Source: Alkalihalobacillus sp. YIM B00296 (lineage in GTDB: Bacteria > Bacillota > Bacilli > Bacillales > Fictibacillaceae). From it: a stretch of 64,000 nt of DNA. Where the stretch lies: NCBI RefSeq assembly GCF_020179385.1, contig NZ_JAIBLJ010000002.1:124001-188000 (forward strand), written 5' to 3'. The translations under genes and the position numbers were made by a program. Shown one piece after another: positions 58,047 to 64,000 of the stretch. Numbering within the stretch: position 1 is the stretch's first letter; each line of letters begins with the position of its first letter. Below the pieces are notes generated by a model. That model worked only from the letters and a program-made list of their open reading frames with translations, searched no databases and was not told the DNA's origin.

Positions 58047-58904
58047 TTATCTGACTAAAAATTTACGGTTAGGAAGGATGTGAACGCGTTCTTGAAATAC
58101 ATTTTGAATGGTACGGTTCATCGAGTCGTCTTCAGCATCGGTATACAGATAAATTTTCTCTGGGGCGATTTCGACCAATATCTTCAATAAATCCGAAACA
58201 ATGGACTGTAAATGGGCTTTTCCTTTCCCCTCCGTAAGCTGTTCGATATCTTGTTTAGTCAATTCATAATAATGTTCATTATAAATCTTGAACTGATTCC
58301 GCTCATGCTTAAGATGCACAGTTGAAAACAAAGAGACCCTTGATTTCACAAATTGCCGCAATTGGTTGATGAAATCCTGGTACTCTTGTTCGTACTTAAA
58401 TTCATCGATCGCACATTCGATATACCTTGTTAATAGTTCCTGGTATGGCTTCAAGCGGAATTGCAAAAAAGATTCATAAGAAAAAACCATTTCAGAATCA
58501 AAAAAGTCCTCCAATGCATCGACGATCATATCTTCTCTTGATGGGAACTTGCTGACTAATGGTATATTTTCGGAATTCCCTTCGATAAGGGATTGAGCGA
58601 TGGATAAGATTTGGAGTTGTTCATCTATATCCGTAAAATAAAAATTATTTTCCAAGATTCTTATTATCCAGGCGGCCTCCCTTGTACGAATGATATGCTT
58701 CGCCAGAAAAAGTAAAATCGTCGGCCTCAACATGTCACTGACCGGATCCCGGTGATCCATATCAATTTCCAATGCGTTTTCATCTGTATATTGAACCCTT
58801 ATGGGAGTCGACCGGTTGGATATGTTTTGGTTATTAAGTAGTTTATTGATTCGTTCAAACAAATAATGGCCTTCCTTTTCATCCAAAAAGTGAATCGTAA
58901 CCAA
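58047..58904 (-). CDS. ytxC: YtxC-like sporulation-associated protein
   Basis: Cytoplasmic protein of the YtxC family, 285 residues, of unknown function; it is named for sporulation only by family annotation. The TTG at 58904 is chosen because AAGGAGG lies seven bases upstream; frames further upstream have no site. The family region includes REAAWIIRILENNFYFTDID and EYQDFINQLRQFVKSR. It lies downstream of dnaI, as in B. subtilis, but after a terminator. Confidence 0.87.
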   Translation of the reverse strand: MVTIHFLDEKEGHYLFERINKLLNNQNISNRSTPIRVQYTDENALEIDMDHRDPVSDMLRPTILLFLAKHIIRTREAAWIIRILENNFYFTDIDEQLQILSIAQSLIEGNSENIPLVSKFPSREDMIVDALEDFFDSEMVFSYESFLQFRLKPYQELLTRYIECAIDEFKYEQEYQDFINQLRQFVKSRVSLFSTVHLKHERNQFKIYNEHYYELTKQDIEQLTEGKGKAHLQSIVSDLLKILVEIAPEKIYLYTDAEDDSMNRTIQNVFQERVHILPNRKFLVR

Positions 58905-58968
58905 CCTTAATCCTCCTTGTCCACAATCATTGTTACAATATATGAACATCAAGAAAGATTATTCTAAA

Positions 58969-59002
58969 GAAAAAGACTCTGTCCTATAAGAATGACAGAG
59001 CC
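58969..59002 (-). terminator. dnaI terminator
   Basis: GGCTCTGTC/GGACAGAGTC stem followed by TTTTTC on the minus strand, just past dnaI. Confidence 0.82.
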
Positions 59003-59010
59003 TGTTCCAT

Positions 59011-59946
59011 TTATTTTTGACGTCGATTTCCCCCGCTGAGTGAAATTGGCGTTGTGAAGTGCTTGATCCGCTCCATAATACGCTTTGCCTTCAATTGTTC
59101 TATACCGCCTTTTTGGGAATAGGCGAGATGATCTTCAAGTTCCTTATAATCGTAATTTGATGTATAGCAGGTTGGCAGTTTCTCCATCATCCGATATTGT
59201 AAGATCGAGCCTAATACTTCGTCTCGTATCCAACTGGACATCGTTTCAGCCCCGATATCATCAAGTACTAAGACTGGGGCTTTTTTAATCACATTCAACT
59301 TTTCATCTACAGTCTGATCCCCGATAGAGGATTTCATTTCTCTAAAAAAGTCAGGTGTATAGACGAGGATCGTTTGGATGTTCTTTTTAGCCAGAGCGTT
59401 TGCTATCGCCCCCATAAGAAAGGTCTTTCCCACCCCGAATTCACCGTGTGCATAGAGGCCTTGGGAAGAGCCTTCAGGGCTAGAGACTGCTTTTACAAAC
59501 TCTGCAGCCTTCAGAGTCGCTTGATATCTCTCTTGGTCCTTCTTATCAAATTGATCAAAGGTGGCAGTCAGGATGTCCTTCGGGATGAAATAGCTTTTGA
59601 TCAACGATTGTAAATTCTCCATCTCTTCGTTAGCCACTTTACTAGGACAGCGAGTGTACGTTACATCAATGATCTGACCGTTGATAAACAACTGGGGCTC
59701 GTACCCTTTGATCATGTTTCGGCAACTTTTCAGATCCACACATCCTTTACAATCCCTGGTTCCTTCTATAAACTCCACTAGTCTCGGAAGACTCTTGTTG
59801 ATCATATCAATCGTAACTTCTGGGTTTGCTTGATGGAACGTCTTCCAATCAGGGTGCGACAACACCTTCTTCTTCAGTTCGATTAATTCTCTTTCTACAT
59901 TCGAACGCTCGGTAAATCCTTTCATCGATTCTGATATGGATTTCAA
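59011..59946 (-). CDS. dnaI: Primosomal protein DnaI (helicase loader)
   Basis: AAA+ loader that delivers the replicative helicase DnaC. The TTG at 59946 is eight bases past GGGGG; the GTG three codons earlier overlaps that site. 311 residues. N-terminal zinc-binding domain with Cys66, Cys69, Cys75 and Cys100; AAA+ domain with Walker A GEFGVGKT (168-175) and Walker B VLVLDDIGAE. It lies 12 bases downstream of dnaB. Confidence 0.95.
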   Translation of the reverse strand: MKSISESMKGFTERSNVERELIELKKKVLSHPDWKTFHQANPEVTIDMINKSLPRLVEFIEGTRDCKGCVDLKSCRNMIKGYEPQLFINGQIIDVTYTRCPSKVANEEMENLQSLIKSYFIPKDILTATFDQFDKKDQERYQATLKAAEFVKAVSSPEGSSQGLYAHGEFGVGKTFLMGAIANALAKKNIQTILVYTPDFFREMKSSIGDQTVDEKLNVIKKAPVLVLDDIGAETMSSWIRDEVLGSILQYRMMEKLPTCYTSNYDYKELEDHLAYSQKGGIEQLKAKRIMERIKHFTTPISLSGGNRRQK

Positions 59947-59958
59947 CGTTGTCACCCC

Positions 59959-61311
59959 CTATAGCCCTTTCAAATATTCTTCAAGCCATTTTTCATCCGT
60001 TTCTGAAACCTGTTGTTTTTCATTATCTGGTTTAGGTGAGTCCATCCATTTAGGAAGTTTGTCCTTTCTGACATTCTTCTGTTGGGCTGGCCTGCCTGAT
60101 TTTGTTTTTTGCTGTTTAAAGGATTGATAACTTTTATGCTCCGCTTTCGCCAGTTCCATCGCTTCTCTGACTGAAGATATTTTTTTGCGTTTCCATTGGC
60201 TTGCGATCTTTTCTACATGCCCATGAATCAACTTCATATCATTAGTATTTAATACATAATCGATCAGTACATTGATGACCCCTGCTGAAAGTTTTTGATC
60301 AACCATGATGGAGTCGATCAGTTTAAGGTCGGCGCTCGCAGCGCGTCCACCCTCGCTATATTTTTCAAGTAAAGTTCGCGGTGAGATCGTCTCGAACGTC
60401 TGGATCATCATTTCTTCTGGTGATTGATGTTCCGTATTTTTTTGAGACGGAGCATCCGTATGGCTCCGTTCACTTAAACGTGGCAAATGCCCTGGCTTTT
60501 CGATCTTATACCACCGTTGCACCTCTTGCCTTAATGAGTAAGGGGTTAATTGCTCATCCCTGAAATAAGCCTGTTGGACGATGCTGCTCATTTCAATCGG
60601 AGATATTTGGTAAATGAACGCAAGTCGATGAATGGACTCACGGATGGTATCCGTCAACACCTCTGAAGGAATGATGAAACTGCTCAAGTCCCGTTCAAGC
60701 GCATTGAAATCGAAGTCGTCTTCAGAAAAGTTGGGCGCACTTCCCGTAACAATTCCATTCTGGATATTCGAGATGGCCTGATGGATTTCAGAGTCTGTTG
60801 CCGCCCTGATTTCAGATTCATGTAATGATGAGAACACATCATTAAAGCTAGCTGTAATATCATCGAATTCGTCATGTTGTTCTGTTTTCAGGACAAAACG
60901 GTTCCTTACTTCAAGATATCTTTGCTTCCCTAAACGTCCATATAAATAGACACTTAAAACATCGTCCTGGAAAAACTGCTCTGGCTTTATTATCGGTTGT
61001 AGTTCATATATGAAAATCCGATCATCGTCCATTCGTTTCCGATATGTTTTTAAAAGTCCGATTGCCTCAAGTTTTTTTCGCTCTTCAAAAATTTGCTGCA
61101 TATTCATTTGCGTCTGGTTCATCAATGTATGGTGAGAAGTCATTCCATTTAGGTTTTCACTGAAAAGAGTCATGTATAGACTATATGCTTTCGCACCTAC
61201 CAATGGTTGATACAACAGGGTAACCATCTTCAATTCTTCAGCTTGTATCCTTCCCCTGCTATATACTTGAAAGCGGTCGACAGGAAGTAGTTCTTTCCAA
61301 TGGTTTTGCAT
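59959..61311 (-). CDS. dnaB: Replication initiation and membrane attachment protein DnaB
   Basis: Firmicute primosome protein that links the origin/restart complex to the membrane and helps DnaI load helicase; not the E. coli DnaB helicase. 450 residues from the ATG at 61311, with AAAGGTGA upstream. Two DnaB/DnaD-type modules: the N-terminal winged helix (LVGAKAYSLYMTLFSE) and the C-terminal DDBH2 (GGRAASADLKLIDSIM, GVINVLIDYVLNTNDMKLIH), then a charged tail. Confidence 0.95.
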   Translation of the reverse strand: MQNHWKELLPVDRFQVYSRGRIQAEELKMVTLLYQPLVGAKAYSLYMTLFSENLNGMTSHHTLMNQTQMNMQQIFEERKKLEAIGLLKTYRKRMDDDRIFIYELQPIIKPEQFFQDDVLSVYLYGRLGKQRYLEVRNRFVLKTEQHDEFDDITASFNDVFSSLHESEIRAATDSEIHQAISNIQNGIVTGSAPNFSEDDFDFNALERDLSSFIIPSEVLTDTIRESIHRLAFIYQISPIEMSSIVQQAYFRDEQLTPYSLRQEVQRWYKIEKPGHLPRLSERSHTDAPSQKNTEHQSPEEMMIQTFETISPRTLLEKYSEGGRAASADLKLIDSIMVDQKLSAGVINVLIDYVLNTNDMKLIHGHVEKIASQWKRKKISSVREAMELAKAEHKSYQSFKQQKTKSGRPAQQKNVRKDKLPKWMDSPKPDNEKQQVSETDEKWLEEYLKGL

Positions 61312-61403
61312 TTGCTTCACCTTTATCATCCCATAATTGGGTTAATCGAGCATAGTTACGTTTATTCTGAAGAAAGGATTTTATACTTTCTAATGTGCAG
61401 GTG

Positions 61404-61436
61404 AAAAAAGAGCTTATGTATAGGTAAGCTCTTTAC
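61404..61436 (-). terminator. nrdR terminator/attenuator before dnaB
   Basis: AGAGCTTA/TAAGCTCT stem with an 8-nt loop and TTTTTT on the minus strand, starting at the nrdR stop. It should separate or attenuate dnaB transcription. Confidence 0.85.
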
Positions 61437-61894
61437 TCGTTCTCTCGTTTTAATAGATCTTTCAGTTCATCGATGAATACGTTGATATCCTTGAATTGCC
61501 TATAAACGGACGCGAAACGAACATAAGCGACTTCGTCGATCTTTGCTAAATGGTCCATTACACGTTCACCAATTTCTTTACTTTGGATTTCTGAAGAGCC
61601 ATCATTCCGTAATTCCTTTTCGACAGTATTTACGACCTCTTCTAAAACCTCAAGCGGAACCGGACGTTTTTCACAAGCCTTGATTAAACCGCGTAACAGC
61701 TTGTCCCGGTTAAATTCCTCTCTGGTACCCTCTTTTTTTACAACGACAAGAGGAATCTCTTCAACTGTTTCAAAAGTGGTGAACCGATAATTGCATTTTT
61801 CGCACTCTCTACGTCTGCGAATCGAACGTCCGCCATGAACCGGGCGAGAATCCAACACCCTGGTGCCATTATTTTGACAATTTGGACAACGCAT
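61433..61894 (-). CDS. nrdR: Transcriptional repressor NrdR
   Basis: ATP-cone repressor of ribonucleotide reductase genes, 153 residues. N-terminal zinc ribbon (MRCPNCQ with Cys3 and Cys6, then CEKC with Cys31 and Cys34) and the ATP-cone ([20 protein letters not shown]). The site before the ATG is a weak GGGGTTGG. It lies between speD and dnaB, as in B. subtilis. Confidence 0.97.
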   Translation of the reverse strand: MRCPNCQNNGTRVLDSRPVHGGRSIRRRRECEKCNYRFTTFETVEEIPLVVVKKEGTREEFNRDKLLRGLIKACEKRPVPLEVLEEVVNTVEKELRNDGSSEIQSKEIGERVMDHLAKIDEVAYVRFASVYRQFKDINVFIDELKDLLKRENE

Positions 61895-62088
61895 GTAACC
61901 AACCCCATATCGATAAACTTTGCTCTATATCATGTCATAAATAGTCGAATTGTAAAATTATCCTCAAATATAATGATAGTAGAAAGGTGTCCCTGTGACA
62001 AGATATTTTCAAATCAACTGAGGTCCTCGCAGTTTTCCATTCGGCTCTATTACAGGTTATTGTTTATTTTCACGAAATTGGCGATCCA

Positions 62089-62140
62089 CTACCCGCCTCA
62101 CTTGTACAGGATGTGCTGGCTTCGACGTTCACCACAGGAC
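62089..62140 (-). repeat. Paired TCCTGT-loop hairpin element T, copy 2
   Basis: On the minus strand CACCACGTCCTGTGGTG and GCACATCCTGTACA lie 28 bases apart and align with 38524-38575, including the linking AACGnCG. It abuts repeat B copy 2. Confidence 0.65.
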
Positions 62141-62236
62141 GTGGTGGTTTTTAATCGAAGATCCTTAAATTGAAGGTCGCTGCGTGGGCTCAACTGGCTC
62201 GCTTTTCCCGCAGGATTGTCACGTACTTCGCATAAA
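62141..62236 (+). repeat. Composite repeat B, copy 2 (shares the 3' end of repeat A)
   Basis: TCGAAGATCCTTAAATTG, TGCGTGGGCTC, then CTGGCTCGCTTTTCCCGC and AGGATTGTCACGTACTTCGC. Its right part matches the 3' end of repeat A copy 4. The remaining part of the nrdR-speD gap (61895-62088) holds the nrdR promoter region and no gene. Confidence 0.7.
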
Positions 62237-62267
62237 CAACATTGTAAATCAACGAATCCTTCCATTT

Positions 62268-62294
62268 AAAAAAGGTGTGCAGCTGCACACCTTG
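62268..62294 (-). terminator. speD terminator
   Basis: AAGGTGTGCA/TGCACACCTT palindrome followed by TTTTAAATG on the minus strand; also able to act on the plus strand. Confidence 0.85.
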
Positions 62295-62312
62295 TTGGTT
62301 TTTTTGTGATTA

Positions 62313-62693
62313 CTAATATGCCGAGACCTTTTTCTGGCCAACTTTAACCGGACCCATACCTCTTGGAAGTTCTACATTCTCTTTGGATGTAGCACCAAGG
62401 GCCTCTGCGATATAATCTGCAGCGACATTTGGATCAAGGTCACCACATGTATAAACATCAATACTTGCATAACCATGCTCTGGAAAACTGTGAATGGTTA
62501 GGTGTGATTCAGAAATGATTACAACTCCACTTACTCCATGAGGTGCAAATTTATGAAAAGCAACTTCTCTTACCTCTGCACCTGATTTAAGTGCAGCTTC
62601 TACAAAAAGTTGTTCAATGTAAGGCATATTGTTCAATTTCTCAACATCACAACCCCATAACTCAGCAATCACATGACGTCCCATTGTATCCAT
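62313..62693 (-). CDS. speD: S-adenosylmethionine decarboxylase proenzyme
   Basis: Makes decarboxylated SAM for spermidine synthesis. The 126-residue proenzyme (short bacterial class) cleaves itself at Glu62-Ser63 in [18 protein letters not shown]; Ser63 becomes the pyruvoyl cofactor. The catalytic Cys region DVYTCGD is present. The ATG at 62693 is chosen: it is nine bases past GGGGG, while the ATG two codons earlier is only three bases from it. Downstream of gapB, as in B. subtilis. Confidence 0.96.
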   Translation of the reverse strand: MDTMGRHVIAELWGCDVEKLNNMPYIEQLFVEAALKSGAEVREVAFHKFAPHGVSGVVIISESHLTIHSFPEHGYASIDVYTCGDLDPNVAADYIAEALGATSKENVELPRGMGPVKVGQKKVSAY

Positions 62694-62842
62694 TTGCATA
62701 GTCCCCCTTTAAAATTAATCATGCCTTCACAAGCATGCGGAAATGGAATTTTACCACGGGGGAAAGTTAGTCCAAAGAGGTCCTAACCCTTTAAGTAGTA
62801 TCCAGTTCCTGAATTGCTTATAACATGAAGTTCACGAAGAAC

Positions 62843-62871
62843 AGTATACTGCTTTTCTTTATTTTTTGCAA
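62843..62871 (-). promoter_or_regulatory. speD sigma-A promoter
   Basis: TTGCAA, 17-base spacer, TATACT on the minus strand, about 150 bases before speD. The leader includes a CATGC/GCATG inverted repeat just before the ribosome-binding site. The rest of the gapB-speD gap (62872-63034) holds no supported gene. Confidence 0.7.
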
Positions 62872-63034
62872 GTTGATTTTTCGATTTTCCACCTCCATAA
62901 AATACATCTTGTACTTCCTCATTCCACAATGAAATAAATGAAAACATATAATTCTTTCAAGAATGGATGGTCATATGTTTCTTACAAGCCATATTAATGC
63001 GTTGGCAGCAGACTAAGCAGGTCTTTACACTATA

Positions 63035-63072
63035 TAAAAAACGGAGTTGACCATGAAGGTCTACCCCGTTCT
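63035..63072 (-). terminator. gapB terminator
   Basis: AACGGGGTAGACC and GGTCAACTCCGTT pair around a short loop, followed by TTTTTATATAG on the minus strand. Confidence 0.85.
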
Positions 63073-63093
63073 ACTTACTGATTATAATGATTG

Positions 63094-64000
63094 TCACGCA
63101 GTTCCGGACAAGCGCTTATTGGATAACGCACCAAGTGTTTCTCCAACTTTCTCAGCAAGATCTACTACTCGGCAAGAATATCCCCATTCGTTGTCATACC
63201 AGGCAAGAACTTTAACTTTTCGATCTTCGATCACCATTGTAGACAACCCATCAACGATTGAAGAATTTTCATTTCCGTTGAAGTCGATTGAGACAAGTGG
63301 ATCTTTCGTATAACCCAGGATTCCTTGCAAAGTTCCTTTAGACGCTGTTTCGAGGGCTGCATTGACAGTTTCAACCGTCACATCACGCTTTACGTCGACG
63401 ACCAGGTCAACTAGAGATACATTCGGGGTTGGTACCCGAAGTGCCATCCCATGAAGTTTACCTTCTAATTGAGGTATAACCTTCGCGATTGCTTTCGCTG
63501 CGCCGGTAGAGGTAGGTATGATCGATTGGCCGCACGCACGAGCACGTCTTAGATCTTTGTGAGGATTATCGATATTCTTCTGATCATTTGTATAGGCATG
63601 AACGGTCGTCATCACACCGTTCTCGATCCCAAATTGTTCATCAAGTACTTTGACAACCGGTGCGAGACAGTTTGTCGTACATGAGGCATTGGAAAGAATA
63701 TGGTGCTCTTCCGGAATGTAAGCGTCATCATTTACACCCATCACGACTGTAAGATCTTCATCTTTACCGGGAGCAGTGATGATAACCTTCTTGGCACCAG
63801 CTTCTAGATGGTAAGCGGCAGTCTCTTTTGATTTAAACTTGCCTGTTGCTTCAATAACGATATCAATACCCAAATACCCCCATGGCAATTGCTTAGGATC
63901 CCTATTACTGAGCAACTTGATTTCTTTACCATCTACAAACAGAGAATTCTCATTCGCTTCAACCTCGAGATCGTAAGTACCATGAATGCTATCGTATTTG
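63094..64000 (-). CDS. gapB: Glyceraldehyde-3-phosphate dehydrogenase, gluconeogenic type (5' end outside window)
   Basis: Converts 1,3-bisphosphoglycerate to glyceraldehyde-3-phosphate. About 302 C-terminal residues are inside the window, beginning KYDSIHGTYDLEVEAN. The catalytic Cys in SNASCTTNCLAP, the following HAYTNDQ histidine and the PTSTGAAKAI phosphate-binding loop are present. Position beside speD and nrdR points to the NADP-preferring GapB paralogue rather than glycolytic GapA; the cofactor-deciding N-terminal loop is outside the window. CcpN control, known in B. subtilis, cannot be checked here. Confidence 0.9.
   Translation of the reverse strand, partial: KYDSIHGTYDLEVEANENSLFVDGKEIKLLSNRDPKQLPWGYLGIDIVIEATGKFKSKETAAYHLEAGAKKVIITAPGKDEDLTVVMGVNDDAYIPEEHHILSNASCTTNCLAPVVKVLDEQFGIENGVMTTVHAYTNDQKNIDNPHKDLRRARACGQSIIPTSTGAAKAIAKVIPQLEGKLHGMALRVPTPNVSLVDLVVDVKRDVTVETVNAALETASKGTLQGILGYTKDPLVSIDFNGNENSSIVDGLSTMVIEDRKVKVLAWYDNEWGYSCRVVDLAEKVGETLGALSNKRLSGTA

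Noticed and set aside
62795-62890. Possible short upstream ORF (GTG, 24 codons) in the speD leader
   Set aside because: The GGAGG-like stretch overlaps the GTG itself rather than preceding it, and the frame spans the predicted speD promoter.
1-64000. CRISPR arrays, insertion sequences, prophage or toxin-antitoxin pairs
   Set aside because: No regularly spaced identical repeats, transposase or integrase motifs, phage proteins or paired small toxin genes were found.

Overview
The window reads as one contiguous piece of chromosome from an endospore-forming, low-to-moderate GC Firmicute of the family Bacillaceae. The evidence is the content (sspI, gerM, gerE, ysmB, dnaB/dnaI, zapA, mutS2/polX) and the gene order, which follows the Bacillus subtilis racE-gerM-rph-ysnA-ysnB-ysoA-tig-clpX-lonB-lonA-ysxC-hemA segment, the uvrC-trxA-etfAB-fadB-fadR-lcfA-yshE-mutS2-polX-yshB-zapA-rnhC-pheTS segment, and the thrS-infC-rpmI-rplT and gapB-speD-nrdR-dnaB-dnaI-ytxC segments. 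I cannot name the genus. No phage, insertion sequence, transposase, CRISPR array or secondary-metabolite cluster is visible. Almost all genes lie on the minus strand; the plus-strand genes are a small membrane protein near the left end, yslB, rnhC and sspI. UUG and GUG starts chosen by a strong Shine-Dalgarno are common, and infC starts at AUU.

Layout, left to right: the hemA 5' end; a membrane protein; a polar amino-acid ABC transporter; ysxC/engB-lonA, lonB, clpX and tig (GTPase, proteases, chaperone); ysoA; tRNA-Arg and tRNA-Gly; ysnB-rdgB-rph-gerM; racE and a MarR regulator; glucose PTS (glcT-ptsG-ptsH-ptsI) with a GlcT-controlled leader; gerE; a thioesterase (ysmA); sdhCAB; yslB; uvrC; trxA; a fatty-acid degradation block (lcfA, fadR-fadB-etfB-etfA); yshE-mutS2-polX-cvpA-zapA; rnhC; pheST behind a T-box; an rRNA methyltransferase; sspI; an M42 peptidase; a dUTPase; two small membrane proteins; infC-rpmI-rplT behind a probable L20 leader; thrS behind a T-box; dnaB-dnaI-ytxC; nrdR; speD; and the 3' part of gapB.

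Themes: protein quality control (Lon, LonB, ClpX, trigger factor), central carbon metabolism (PTS, succinate dehydrogenase, GapB), beta-oxidation with its own repressor and operators, DNA replication and repair (DnaB/DnaI, NrdR, UvrC, MutS2, PolX, RNase HIII, dUTPase) and translation (PheRS, ThrRS, IF3, L35, L20).

Compared with B. subtilis as I recall it, the PTS cluster sits between the MarR gene and gerE, an amino-acid ABC operon sits between ysxC and hemA, and the ilv-leu and lysC genes are missing from their usual places.

The least explained material is intergenic. Five copies of a repeat of up to 283 bp, all in the same orientation, have similar inverted ends and paired segments, one of which shows a compensatory change. 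Further elements are two partial relatives sharing its 3' end, two copies of a paired TCCTGT-loop hairpin element, a roughly 65-bp element found twice with a partial third relative, 52-nt and 20-nt direct repeats, and an undescribed 25-codon single-membrane-segment peptide downstream of yshE. A FadR-like operator in front of ysmA suggests an extra member of the fatty-acid regulon.
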